Part shown: positions 9,181 through 18,655 of the stretch, one piece after another
Layout: every line of letters begins with the position of its first letter
How positions within the stretch are numbered: position 1 is the first letter of the stretch
Source of the DNA: JAFEDN01 sp963795715
GTDB taxonomy: Bacteria; Pseudomonadota; Gammaproteobacteria; Coxiellales; Coxiellaceae
Direction: 5' to 3'
Assembly (NCBI GenBank): GCA_963795715.1
Contig: CAWCIY010000003.1
Coordinates: 744,001-808,000, forward strand
DNA: 64,000 nucleotides
Program-made: the position numbers and the translations under genes
Notes under the pieces: generated by a model
What the model saw: the letters and a program-made list of their open reading frames with translations, nothing else
Database searches by the model: none
What the model was told of the DNA's origin: nothing

Positions 9181-10071
9181 CTAATTAAACGTCCAGCCTA
9201 AATTTAAAGCCAGTAAATAATAATTGTTTTTTTGATCGCCAAAAAGATGTTGATAAGCAGGCCCGCCCACACCCAATTGGAAAGTAAAACGTTTTGAAGA
9301 TATCCACAAGGAAGGCAATAGGTAAACAACATTGCCTCCTGAGTTTGGATCAATGGCGCCGTTAATTTTGTTTTTTTCAGAATATAAGCCGTCTGCTTCT
9401 AAGATCCATGCAAATATCCATTTTTTATCAATATCAAAAATATTCCGCCCTAGCCCCGCTTGGTAAAGATATTGATTACCAAACTGAGTATTATTATTTG
9501 CTGTGGTTAACAGAGCGCCAGGTGAGGCAAAAAACAACCAATCGGCATAAACACGGCTAAAAGTAGTCCCCAAGAAAAAATTGGGTGAACCGAAGCCGGT
9601 GGGAGGTTGTGCAGTGCTCGAGCCTGTAGGAATACTCAGGTTGACCACTATGGTATCTTGCTCCACATAGCGTTTGGTTGTTTTATTAATGTAGGCATAT
9701 TCAACTTGCAAGATGCTATCTTGTACCCCGGAGGAATGCTCTTGATTCTCTTTAAAGCTCAGCGCTAGCGGAACACCCAGAAGAATAGATAAGTCATCTG
9801 TGATTCCATAGATGATTGAAGGTGTCGTGCTGGTCATGTGTTTATGATCACCTTCTAAATCATTGGTTAATAAAAATACTTGGATTTGGCCTTTATCGAG
9901 GATGTTTTCGCCAAATGCTAATAAGGGGCCTGGCTGCCTAGAGTTTGGTAATATTAAATTACCAATTTCGGGCGGCCCTTGTTCTTTGTTGTTACCATTC
10001 ATTTCATTTTCATCGGCGAAGGCGCTAGCATAGAGCGTTAAAACCAGAAAGCCGATTAGAAATTTTCTCAC
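9181..10071 (-). CDS. Outer-membrane beta-barrel protein (MetA-pathway/transporter-like)
   Basis: About 296 residues. I prefer the GTG start at 10071 because GGAG lies five bases before it; the frame also opens at an ATG seven codons upstream. A signal peptide follows (FLIGFLVLTLYASAFADE). The mature part alternates polar and hydrophobic residues in many strands and ends in LALNLGWTFN, with the terminal Phe used by the BAM machinery. The pattern (ITDDLSILLGVPL, GSPNFFLG) resembles the phenol_MetA_deg family of barrels of uncertain function. It probably sits in one transcript with the GNAT-like gene. Confidence 0.7.
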   Translation of the reverse strand: MRKFLIGFLVLTLYASAFADENEMNGNNKEQGPPEIGNLILPNSRQPGPLLAFGENILDKGQIQVFLLTNDLEGDHKHMTSTTPSIIYGITDDLSILLGVPLALSFKENQEHSSGVQDSILQVEYAYINKTTKRYVEQDTIVVNLSIPTGSSTAQPPTGFGSPNFFLGTTFSRVYADWLFFASPGALLTTANNNTQFGNQYLYQAGLGRNIFDIDKKWIFAWILEADGLYSEKNKINGAIDPNSGGNVVYLLPSLWISSKRFTFQLGVGGPAYQHLFGDQKNNYYLLALNLGWTFN

Positions 10072-10098
10072 AATCGCTCCAATCAAGATCACTGAGAT

Positions 10099-10281
10099 TA
10101 TCCTAGATTCTGCAGTTGCCTCCTACTGCGAAGACCTATTGCACTGAATCTTGAGGCTTTTTTGTGAATTTTTTCCTTCACCGGACGGGGGAGTACGGCT
10201 TCAGGAAAAAATCCCCAAAAAATCCTCAATCTTCAGCGCACTAGGTCTTCTCGCTACGGAGCAACTGCAGAATCTAGGATT
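10099..10281. repeat. Long palindrome, family R4 (complete copy)
   Basis: About 80-base arms face each other. The outer arms TAATCCTAGATTCTGCAGTT and the inverted equivalent are nearly perfect; inner parts (GAAGACCTA, CTTGAGGCTTTTTT) match with scattered mismatches. A half copy occurs at 3978-4015. The element contains no ORF and could form a very long hairpin. It lies between divergent genes, so it must contain or flank their promoters. A MITE-like or REP-like element is likely. Confidence 0.85.
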
Positions 10282-10396
10282 ATGATAATTGATTTAATCT
10301 TTCATATCATCCATGGGTTATTTTGCAAAGTTGTTTGATACTTTTTATTTGAAATGATATTCTTTCTACCATAAGTAATTAACAAGGAGTATCTTC

Positions 10397-11260
10397 ATGA
10401 AAGGTTCAGAAATTTTAGGTTCATTGTCTTCAACAGTTTTTAATTTTACCAGTACTGTTTGGAATTACACTACAGGAAATTCAACTGATAATAGCACCAG
10501 TACCGATTCAAAATCTCAGTTCGGGAAGGGTGATTTTGATCATTCCGATTTAGAGATCAATACCAAATTAGGTATCTCGGGAATTCTAGGAACTGTTTCT
10601 CTGACAGCGATCATAGCTGCTGTTTTACAGATTATTAAAAACTATAATAAATATAATTTAGCTGGCATGGTGAGCAAAAGTGGCCTGCCGACTTTATTAG
10701 CGGTTTGTTCGTCAGCTTTGACTGCAGCGGGTTTATACACTTCCGAATCAGCCAGCGATGAAATGACTTTGATTATTGCATTAGGAGTTTTGACTGCACT
10801 ATTAACAGGTCAAAAGGTTGCGATGTTATGTAAGGAAACGGCGACCGAAGATGAGGGTGAAGAGAAAAAAGGATCAAAGTCCTCTCGGGCAGACGAGATG
10901 AGAATAAAACATAAAATACCTCGCTCATCCAAAATAAAAGAAGTTGAAGAAGATGGTAGAAGACCTTCTGTTTCTGTTAATAGAATAAGAAGAACAGATG
11001 ATCCACGAGTTGATAAAATTATCAGAAAACTGCTGAAAGCTTCCTTTGTAGCCGATGGATTATTAGGAATCGCTGGTGGTGTAATTGGATATTTCATCCC
11101 GGGTGGGAATTTAGTGAGAGGTGCGGCTGGAATTTTAGTTGGAACCAGTGTATCTAACTTCATCGGCGCCACTCTTTTAGGTTCTTGTGCCAAAGGTAAT
11201 GAAAAAGTAACGGAAGAGCATTATCGACAGGTTCAAAGCGGGTATTACCTTCAAGGATAG
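10397..11260 (+). CDS. Hypothetical membrane protein
   Basis: 287 residues; AAGGAG lies seven bases before the ATG. The N-terminus (1-55) is Ser/Thr/Asn-rich. Hydrophobic segments are seen at about 57-78 (GISGILGTVSLTAIIAAVLQII), 92-110, 120-138, and a glycine-rich pair at about 218-260 (LLGIAGGVIGYFIPGG, GAAGILVGTSVSNFIGATLLG). A basic, probably cytosolic loop (about 145-205) separates the two halves. I recognise no family. It is three bases upstream of the L,D-transpeptidase gene, so the two are co-transcribed. Confidence 0.6.
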   Translation: MKGSEILGSLSSTVFNFTSTVWNYTTGNSTDNSTSTDSKSQFGKGDFDHSDLEINTKLGISGILGTVSLTAIIAAVLQIIKNYNKYNLAGMVSKSGLPTLLAVCSSALTAAGLYTSESASDEMTLIIALGVLTALLTGQKVAMLCKETATEDEGEEKKGSKSSRADEMRIKHKIPRSSKIKEVEEDGRRPSVSVNRIRRTDDPRVDKIIRKLLKASFVADGLLGIAGGVIGYFIPGGNLVRGAAGILVGTSVSNFIGATLLGSCAKGNEKVTEEHYRQVQSGYYLQG

Positions 11261-11262
11261 AC

Positions 11263-12066
11263 ATGGAGCAGTATATAAGGAAATATCTTTTCATCCTTGG
11301 TTTTTCTTTAATAACCAGTTCTGCTGTCAATGCAGCAGAACTGCCACCTAAGCCGCCAGTGCTAGACCAAAGCCGGCAAATGATACTGGTGGTGACGGAT
11401 TCTTGGAATAATTACCAAGGACATTTACAAGCTTATACTCGAAAAGGAGTCAATCAACCTTGGCAACCTGTGGGTTCAGGCTGGAGTGTTTATATTGGTA
11501 AAACCGGATTGGCCTGGGGATATCCGTTTATAAAATATGCCGGCTCCGATCCAGTTAAAAAAGAGGGGGATGGCAAATCGCCGGCCGGCGCCTATACTCT
11601 GGGAGCTGCCTTTGGTTTCGCAGCAACCAAAGATCCGCAGCTGAGGTTATCTTACATACCCATTACGGCTACTACTATTTGCGTGGATGATCCAAAGTCT
11701 AAATATTACGGGCGTATTATCGACAGTTCTACCGTGCCAGAAAAAGATTGGAACAGTGCTGAAATCATGATTCAGCATGATCCTGCTTACACCCGAGGTG
11801 TGGTGGTCAATTACAATTCGAATGGAGAAATGCCTGGGAATGGTTCCTGCGTTTTTATCCATGTCTTGTCGCAAAAAAGCAAATTAGGCACCGCCGGTTG
11901 CACCGCAATGAATGCCGGCTATTTACCTTGGATTTGGCATTGGTTAAACCCAACATTACAACCTGTATTAGTGCAGTTGCCTCGTACGCAGTATAAACAA
12001 TTACAAAAATTATGGGGGCTTCCCAAGATTTCAAAAGTACGTGTCAAAAGTACGTTGACGTCTTAA
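11263..12066 (+). CDS. L,D-transpeptidase catalytic-domain protein
   Basis: A 267-residue exported protein. A signal peptide spans residues 1-25 (FILGFSLITSSAVNAAE). The domain resembles the YkuD/YafK group: the catalytic block GSCVFIHV followed by GTAGCTAM supplies the histidine and the nucleophilic cysteine in the S/T-x-G-C-x pattern. Such enzymes cross-link peptidoglycan or attach proteins to it. Upstream (KKEGDGKSPAGAYTLG) is the family's conserved G-D-x-x-x-P-x-G loop. The stop codon is followed by no clear terminator. Confidence 0.8.
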   Translation: MEQYIRKYLFILGFSLITSSAVNAAELPPKPPVLDQSRQMILVVTDSWNNYQGHLQAYTRKGVNQPWQPVGSGWSVYIGKTGLAWGYPFIKYAGSDPVKKEGDGKSPAGAYTLGAAFGFAATKDPQLRLSYIPITATTICVDDPKSKYYGRIIDSSTVPEKDWNSAEIMIQHDPAYTRGVVVNYNSNGEMPGNGSCVFIHVLSQKSKLGTAGCTAMNAGYLPWIWHWLNPTLQPVLVQLPRTQYKQLQKLWGLPKISKVRVKSTLTS

Positions 12067-12126
12067 AGAAAATTTGTTATTCTCAAAATTAATACGAACG
12101 CCGATTTGAGCATCAGCTTGCAGGCG

Positions 12127-12132
12127 TATAAT
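12127..12132 (+). promoter_or_regulatory. Possible -10 element upstream of metE
   Basis: TATAAT with a TTGAGC hexamer 15 bases upstream, a short spacing. About 30 bases later, a CAGGC/GCCTG pair and a T-run (12153-12168) could form a weak leader hairpin. I see no clear SAM or cobalamin riboswitch. Confidence 0.3.
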
Positions 12133-12221
12133 AAATTTGGCTAAAGCGAGGTTCCTGCCTGTTTTTTATCTTTAACCTCCTGCTTAGTTCTAAATAGTTT
12201 ATAAAAACATGGGGGATTCAT

Positions 12222-14535
12222 ATGACACAAGCACATATCCTTGGTTTTCCTAGAATAGGAACCCACCGGCAGATGAAAAAAGCAGTGGAAGCTTATTGGC
12301 GTGAGGAAATTTCTTTACCGGAGCTGGAAAAAGTCGGCGTGCAAATTCAGAAAAATAATTGGCAAATTCAAGCTGAAGCCGGTTTGGATTTTGTCACAGT
12401 AGGTGATTTTTCTTGGTATGATCATGTACTCGATACCAGTGCTTTATTTGGCGTGATACCACCTAGATTCAAGCATAACCCGCAAAAACCCGTGTCTCTG
12501 AATACCATTTTTTTAATGGCCCGTGGTCAAGCGCCCCAACTGCAAGAAACGACAGCTTGTGAGATGACCAAATGGTTTAATACCAATTATCATTACATAG
12601 TGCCGGAGTTTAATCCTGAACAAACTTTTGCAATCTCAACAGAATATTTATTTAATTCGATTACTTTGGCGCAGTCGCAAGGGCATAAAGTTAAACCGGT
12701 ATTATTAGGACCACTCAGTTATTTATGGTTGGGAAAGGCAAAAGACAGTCATTTTAATAAATTGGATTTACTCAAGCGATTTTTGCCTGTTTATCAGCAA
12801 GTGATTGATCGTTTGCATGCTCTTAACATTGAAATACTGCAAATAGACGAACCCATTCTAGTTTTAGATTTGCCAGCAGAATGGCAAAAGGCATTCACCA
12901 CTGTTTATCAGCAGCTTGATTTTAAAGGTATGAAGAGTTTGTTAGCGACTTATTTTGGAGCGTTAGGAGATAATTACCATTTTGTAAAAGAATTACCTGT
13001 TTCGGGCATACACTTGGATTTAGCCAATGAACCTGAACTGTTAGTTAAAATAGCGCAAGAATTTCCTAAAAATAAATTTTTATCCGCCGGAGTGGTTAAC
13101 GGAAGAAATATTTGGAAAGCGGATATCAACAAATGGGTTGGAATATTGAAACAAGCTAAACAATATCTTCAAGAAAGATTATGGGTTGCCAGTAGTTGTT
13201 CCTTAATGCATGTCCCAGTGGATTTGACAGCTGAAAAAAAACTCAATTCAGAATGTCAAAAGTTGGTTAGCGTTTGCTAGACAAAAAATGGATGAAATTG
13301 CTTTGTTGAGCAACATCCTGAAACAAGGTGAAGGCGCGTTTAGTCAGCAATTAGCAAATAATCAAGCTGCAGTGCAGTCGAGACGAGTCTCGAGCAAAAT
13401 ACATAATCCTGCTGTCAAGGCAAGAACTGCGCAACTCACTCCGGCTGCCGCTAAAAGACAGAACGTATATAAAACAAGAGCCGCATCACAGCGTAAAAAA
13501 TTAAAACTACCTCTTTTCCCCACCACGACTATCGGATCTTTTCCGCAAACAACTAAAATTCGCAGCACCAGGCAAGAGTATCAAATTCAGGAAAAATAGA
13601 CCGAAAAAGAATATATTGCAAAATTAAGGCAGGAAATCGCCGAAGTTATAAAAAAACAAGAACAGCTCGGTCTAGATGTCTTAGTTCATGGCGAATCTGA
13701 GCGCAATGACATGGTAGAATATTTCGGTGAATTACTGCAAGGCTTTGCTTTTACTCAAAATGGTTGGGTACAAAGTTATGGTTCACGCTGTGTTAAGCCG
13801 CCTATTATTTATGGCGACGTACAAAGGACTCAGCCAATGACGGTGGATTGGATTGGCTTTGCTCAAAGTTGCACTTCACGTCCAGTGAAAGGAATGTTAA
13901 CAGGCCCAGTGACCATCTTATCTTGGTCATTTGTGCGCGATGATCAACCCCTCGAGGACACCTCATTACAAATTGCATTTGCGTTACGAGATGAGGTTTG
14001 CGATCTAGAAAAGGCAGGTATGCAAGTGATTCAAATTGATGAACCTGCTTTTCGTGAAGCGTTACCGCTGCGAAAAAACCAGTGGCAAACTTATTTAAAA
14101 TGGGCAGTCAATTGTTTTCGTGTAGCTTCCAGCGGTGTTAAAGATGAAACTCAAATTCACACCCATATGTGCTATTCTGAATTCAATGATATTATTGAAG
14201 CCATCGCGAACTTGGATGCTGATGTCATCACTATTGAAAGTTCACGTTCTGAAATGGAGTTGTTCAAATCATTTGAATCCTTCGCCTATCCTAATGAAAT
14301 AGGCCCAGGAGTATACGACATACATTCTCCCCGCATCCCGACCAGCCAAGAAATTGAAGCTCGTTTAGAAAATGCTTTACAATTTATACCTGCAGAAAGA
14401 TTATGGGTAAATCCGGATTGTGGTTTGAAAACCAGGGGTTGGCCTGAAGTCGAGCGGGCGCTGGATAATATGGTTAAAGCGGCAAAAAATTGCCGGCTGA
14501 AACACGCGAAGCAACCACTGACTGAAAAAACATGA
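12222..14535 (+). pseudogene. metE: Cobalamin-independent methionine synthase, broken
   Basis: MetE transfers a methyl group from 5-methyltetrahydrofolate to homocysteine. The N-terminal half begins LGFPRIGTHRQMKKA; the linker has LPLFPTTTIGSFPQT at about 13510-13555; the C-terminal half keeps the zinc-ligand region (HTHMCYSEF) and NPDCGLKTRGW. The reading frame breaks twice. One break is a one-base gain (or two-base loss) at about 13253, where GAA-GTC-AAA should read on into SWLAFARQKMDE. The other is an in-frame TAG at 13597-13599 between QEK and TEKEYIAKLRQE. Residue conservation elsewhere is good, so loss is recent or one of the changes is an error. The stop overlaps the start of metF by four bases, so the two formed one operon. 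Confidence 0.9.
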
Positions 14536-15356
14536 AGAAAAAAATTCCTATCAGCTTTGAGGTTTTTCCTCCAGATACGGCTCGGAAATTTTCGCAATTA
14601 GAAAGGACGTGCCTTAAACTAAATGAATTACAGCCAGAATTTTTCTCGGTTACTTTCGGAGCAGCCGGCTCGGTACAATTAAAAACTGTGGTGGCCGTGG
14701 AGCAATTAGTTAATAACAGCCTTTCGGCGGTGCCGCATATTTCCTGTGTGGGCATGAGCAGCACTCGATTGCTGGATCTTTTAGAAAGATATAAATTGTT
14801 AGGAATCAATAAGCTGGTGGTGGTGCGGGGTGATCTTTCTGAAGAGTCCTCAACTGATTTCCCTTTTGCTGCAGATTTGGTTGCGGCTATTCGCAAACAT
14901 ACTGGCGATTTTTTTAATATTATTGTGGCCGCTTACCCAGAGTTTCACCCTCAAGCACGCAGTAGTAAAGAAGATTTAGCTTATTTTAAGCGTAAAGTAG
15001 ATGAGGGTGCGAATAGTGCGATTACCCAGTTTTTTTTTAATTGCGAGGCGTATTTAAATTTTATCGAAAGTTGCGCTAAAATGGGGATTAAAATTCCTAT
15101 TATTCCAGGGATCTTACCAATTTATAATTATAACAACTTGCTACGTTTTGCTACGAAGTGCGGGGCTGAAGTTCCATTGTGGTTGCGCAAAAAACTAGAA
15201 GTATTTGCCCACGATGATAAATCTTTAGAATTGCTAGGTTTGGAAGTAGTTACTAAATTATGTCAGTACTTAACACAGAATGGAGCTGAAAAATTCCATT
15301 TTTACACATTGAATCGTTATAATATTGTTTGGAAAATTTACCAAGGGCTTTATTAA
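14532..15356 (+). CDS. metF: Methylenetetrahydrofolate reductase
   Basis: 274 residues, FAD-dependent; reduces 5,10-methylene-THF to the 5-methyl-THF used by MetE. The family start SFEVFPP lies at residues 8-14. FFSVTFGAAGS and the NKLVVVRGD block follow, then FNIIVAAYPEFHP and the substrate/FAD region ITQFFFNCEAYLNF. The C-terminus has FHFYTLNRY. The start codon overlaps the metE stop (ATGA), implying translational coupling. If metE is truly dead, this product would have to serve another methionine synthase. Confidence 0.93.
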   Translation: MKKKIPISFEVFPPDTARKFSQLERTCLKLNELQPEFFSVTFGAAGSVQLKTVVAVEQLVNNSLSAVPHISCVGMSSTRLLDLLERYKLLGINKLVVVRGDLSEESSTDFPFAADLVAAIRKHTGDFFNIIVAAYPEFHPQARSSKEDLAYFKRKVDEGANSAITQFFFNCEAYLNFIESCAKMGIKIPIIPGILPIYNYNNLLRFATKCGAEVPLWLRKKLEVFAHDDKSLELLGLEVVTKLCQYLTQNGAEKFHFYTLNRYNIVWKIYQGLY

Positions 15357-15364
15357 GGACTCAT

Positions 15365-16306
15365 ATGGTGATACCTGTTATTCAAGAATCTGAAATTATT
15401 CAAGACTTGCAGCGAAATAAAAACCGTTTTTTTGAAGGATATTACGCTTTCTATTCCTCATGGTACGGAGGGATAGTGAAAGATCCGCACTGGATGTTAT
15501 TACCGATTGACGATCATATGGTGCACCGGGGCGATGGTGTTTTCGAAGGAATGAAAGCTGTAAATCGATCCATTTATTTATTTAACGAACATATCAACAG
15601 ATTGTTTAGATCAGCCGAAAAAATAGGCTTGCAGACAAATTATAATTTTGATTCTATCAAAGAAATTGTGGTACAAACCGCCCAAGCAGCCGATAAGGAT
15701 AACGTTATGATTCGGCTTTTTCTTTCGCGAGGCCCAGGAAATTTTTCAGTGAATCCCTACGACTCTGTGGGAGCTCAATTTTATGTAGTGATCACTCAGT
15801 TAAAAGATCCGGCGTCTCAGCAAGTGACATTAGGAAAAAGTATAGTCCCCATTAAAACTCCTTTTTTTGCTCAAATTAAATCCTGCAATTATCTAGCCAA
15901 TGTTCTTATGAAAAAAGAAGCTTTGGATCGAGGGTTCGATTATGTTGTGGGAATAGACGCCCAAGGCAATATTACTGAAAGTGCTACTGAAAATGTGATG
16001 ATAGTGGATAATAAAGGAGTCATTGTGCATCCGCCCCTGGATAAAATTTTAAGTGGCACCACTATGATCCGGGCTTGTGAATTGGCGAGGGGACAAGGCT
16101 GGGTAACGGAGTCTAGAGAAATTTCAGTAAACGAATTGCTGATTGCCCGTGAAGTGATGATGGTTGGCACTACCATTAACGTCTTGCCGGTGATTCAATT
16201 CGAAGGGAGACAAATCGGCGATGCTAAAACAGGACCGGTGGCTGCTAAATTAATTGAATTATTGTTGCAAGATGTGAAATCTGGCGCCCGCGGCGTTAGT
16301 TTTTAA
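15365..16306 (+). CDS. Class IV aminotransferase, branched-chain type
   Basis: 313 residues from the ATG at 15365, which has AAGGA six bases upstream and starts eight bases after the metF stop. PLP fold type IV: HRGDGVFEGMKA near residues 54-65, the PLP lysine K172 in QIKSCNYLANVL, ITESATENVMIV near 203-214, and LSGTTMIR. These favour a branched-chain (IlvE-like) or D-amino-acid aminotransferase. The EGMKAVN region and length favour the former but do not settle the substrate. It is probably the last gene of the metE-metF operon. Confidence 0.8.
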   Translation: MVIPVIQESEIIQDLQRNKNRFFEGYYAFYSSWYGGIVKDPHWMLLPIDDHMVHRGDGVFEGMKAVNRSIYLFNEHINRLFRSAEKIGLQTNYNFDSIKEIVVQTAQAADKDNVMIRLFLSRGPGNFSVNPYDSVGAQFYVVITQLKDPASQQVTLGKSIVPIKTPFFAQIKSCNYLANVLMKKEALDRGFDYVVGIDAQGNITESATENVMIVDNKGVIVHPPLDKILSGTTMIRACELARGQGWVTESREISVNELLIAREVMMVGTTINVLPVIQFEGRQIGDAKTGPVAAKLIELLLQDVKSGARGVSF

Positions 16307-16312
16307 GCTTCA

Positions 16313-16340
16313 TTGTTGTTGTGATCTAACAGTCTATACT
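16313..16340 (+). promoter_or_regulatory. Candidate promoter of the decarboxylase gene
   Basis: TTGTTG at 16313-16318 and TATACT at 16335-16340 with 16 bases between them, about 30 bases before the start at 16369. Confidence 0.4.
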
Positions 16341-16368
16341 TTATCTAGGTAAAGTTAAGACATCCAAA

Positions 16369-17976
16369 ATGAAAACGCATTTTATATTCAATTTCACCAC
16401 TTTGATTGATTCAGATATTATTAGTCTGATTCGTATTCTGTTAGAAAATAAATTTCCAGTCACAGTAGTGAGCGTAGAGCAGCCGGCTATTGAAATCGAA
16501 AAGCATTTAATAGCTTGTGGAAAAGTAGTTGTTAGAGGGTCGGAGCAAGGGCAAGATTTAAGAAAATTATATATGGAATCAGCCTCTGCAATTCAGGAGC
16601 TACAATATTTAACCGTAGTTTTTGCAAAAAATTCTTTTGAACAGCAAGCTGCAGAAGCATTGGGTTTTTATGTTATTTTGCTTGCGCATCAAGATTTAAA
16701 AAAAAATTTTAAAAAATTAAAAATAGCATTTCCTTACCAATTGCAATATTTGCCTGAAATAAAAAAAATAGAAAATGTTCACAAATACAAAATGGGATAT
16801 CCTGCTTCCCTGTTTCAGTGGTTACGAGGTAAGTATACTAAAGAAGGAGTCAAGCTTAACCGGAATGAAAAGAAAATTTCTGGAGAATATTTATTAGATT
16901 TCGGCAATTTTAATTTCTTTATAAATAATCCTGGTGATCCATTTTATCCTTCAGAAAATTACCAAGGCAATTCCTGTATTTTTGAGCAGGAAATAATAAA
17001 AATATTGGCCCATTACTATGGGTTACCAACAGAACAAGCAAGAGGTTTTGTGACTTCCGGAGGGACTGAAGGTAATTTTTCTGGTTTGTGGTGGGCTCGT
17101 AATCATTTAAGATCAGAAAAAGTGGCTGTTTATTATTCTTCTGCCTCACATTATTCCATCTATAAAATAGCAAGACAGTTAAAATTACAATCTTTTATAA
17201 TTCCTGCGAAAGCTACCGAAGAAATTGATTTGGACTTATTTGCAAAAGCGATTATTTTGCATATGAAAAAACATCCGCAGACGCCCATCATCGTCAATGC
17301 AAATGCGGGTACCATTAAAACGGGTGCAGTGGATGATCTTCCGGCAATGAAAAAAATTTTGGAAATAGAGGTCGTAGCGAAAGGTGGAAAGTATAGTTTG
17401 CATTTAGATGCAGCTTGTCTGGGGGCAGTATTACCTTTAGTTAAACCTTATGGCGAGCAAATTCGCAATTATTTTGCGGAATTGAGCATTGATACCATAG
17501 CCATTTCTACGCATAAATTTTTTGGCACAAATAGTGTTAGCGGGGTTATTTTGACGCGTAAAGAATTTTTAGAATCTAGCCGTTATAGTCAGGAGGATGA
17601 AATTGCCTACGTTGGCAGGATACATGATATTACTCCGAGTGGTTCTCGCTCCGGTAATCATGCACTGCAAATACATAACATATTTTATATGCTAGATCTG
17701 CATACAGATTGTAGTCGATTGAAAAAATTATTAGAGCAAACGCAAAAAAACTGTGCTTATTTATATCAACAACTCAGCGCTATTCAGGGCCCAGAGAAAA
17801 TTATTTGGTTGAAGAATTCTTTCAGCATTGTTTTTCCAAAACCAAGTCTTGGACTGATTCAAAAATATAGCTTGATGCCCGTATCAACAGATTCTGTCGG
17901 AATCTACGGATTATTCAACTTAACTAAAAATTTAATGGATGAGTTTATCGAAGAATATAGAAGAGAAAGAGGTTAG
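16369..17976 (+). CDS. PLP-dependent group II amino-acid decarboxylase (histidine-decarboxylase-like) with N-terminal extension
   Basis: 535 residues. The catalytic part (from about residue 165) has NPGDPF, the PLP-phosphate loop TSGGTEGN, the aspartate motif HLDAACLG and the PLP lysine K383 in STHKFFG. The pattern is closest to pyridoxal histidine decarboxylases, which make histamine; other amino-acid substrates are possible. Residues 1-150 are an additional segment with alternating strands and helices (HFIFNFTTLI, LEYLTVVFAKNSFEQQAAEALGFYVILL), a nucleotide- or HAD-like fold that typical decarboxylases of about 380 residues lack. The stop overlaps the end of the convergent Tai4-like gene. 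Confidence 0.75.
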   Translation: MKTHFIFNFTTLIDSDIISLIRILLENKFPVTVVSVEQPAIEIEKHLIACGKVVVRGSEQGQDLRKLYMESASAIQELQYLTVVFAKNSFEQQAAEALGFYVILLAHQDLKKNFKKLKIAFPYQLQYLPEIKKIENVHKYKMGYPASLFQWLRGKYTKEGVKLNRNEKKISGEYLLDFGNFNFFINNPGDPFYPSENYQGNSCIFEQEIIKILAHYYGLPTEQARGFVTSGGTEGNFSGLWWARNHLRSEKVAVYYSSASHYSIYKIARQLKLQSFIIPAKATEEIDLDLFAKAIILHMKKHPQTPIIVNANAGTIKTGAVDDLPAMKKILEIEVVAKGGKYSLHLDAACLGAVLPLVKPYGEQIRNYFAELSIDTIAISTHKFFGTNSVSGVILTRKEFLESSRYSQEDEIAYVGRIHDITPSGSRSGNHALQIHNIFYMLDLHTDCSRLKKLLEQTQKNCAYLYQQLSAIQGPEKIIWLKNSFSIVFPKPSLGLIQKYSLMPVSTDSVGIYGLFNLTKNLMDEFIEEYRRERG

Positions 17977-18364
17977 GGAGAAATCTTAACAGGTTTGTCT
18001 CCCACCCAATCTGGATGAGGAACATATTGACGTACTTGATTATCGAGTTCTTGGCTGTGGTACATATCCAAACATTTCAGGAGATTGAATTTGGCGTTGG
18101 TATATCCTTCTGTAGGATTGGTATAATCCCGGTGTAGATATTTCTCTACCAGCTGGTCGGTTGCTTGATTGCCTTAAATATACTTTTGGTAATATCCGCG
18201 TCATCGCCCGCTGGAGATCCCCTATAAGCCGTCGATATGCACGCAGCTAAGGCCCTATCTTTATAGTTTTCAGCATTTGTTCTTTGGATAGCCATAACAG
18301 AATCAGCAGCAAAGATACTCACTGACCAACCTAGAAGAACAATAACACCAGCATATCGAGTCAC
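17973..18364 (-). pseudogene. Tai4-like type VI amidase immunity protein, frameshifted
   Basis: Tai4 proteins are small periplasmic antidotes to the Tae4 peptidoglycan amidase. A signal peptide (YAGVIVLLGWSVSIFAADS) is followed by NYKDRALAACISTAY. After a one-base loss at about 18165, the next frame gives NQATDQLVEKYLHRDY and FNLLKCLDMYHSQELDNQVRQY, which are hallmarks of the family (the conserved CLDxYxSxEL). The GTG start overlaps the stop of the upstream fragment (GTGA), as in real effector-immunity pairs. The frame break means the product is probably lost, unless it is a read error. Confidence 0.75.
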
Positions 18365-18468
18365 TTGAGTCCCCAGAAATTAGCTTTATTAGTGCGGTAG
18401 CTTGCCTCAGGCTCGTTATGAACCTCGAAAAAGATAATCCCTTTTTTTCCTACCAGAGAACCAGCACG
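18361..18468 (-). pseudogene. Possible Tae4-type amidase effector remnant (C-terminal end)
   Basis: 35 codons open after a stop: GKKGIIFFEVHNE, then NKANFWGLK and TGA. Tae4 amidases have a similar GxxGIIFF strand and end in a short strand with a W/F-W pair; the HIDLW histidine block that should lie between is absent. The context (GTGA overlap with a Tai4-like gene) supports the call. Upstream, 18470-18655 shows no convincing coding sequence. Confidence 0.45.
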
Positions 18469-18655
18469 TTATTTATCTTATTTTTCTAGTGATACTTTTG
18501 CAAGGATTATAATAGCCGACTAAACGTATCCAATGGACTAAAGATCAATTTTCTTTCACTACCGGCATGTTTCCGGTATGATTCTAACTGTTTTGGAGCC
18601 ACTTTAACCATATAATTCCAAAGGCCCTGTTGGTAAGACCGAATGTGTCAATAAA

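Noticed and set aside
12061..12221. A riboswitch upstream of metE
   Set aside because: I could not find the conserved SAM or cobalamin riboswitch cores; only a weak hairpin with a T-run is present.
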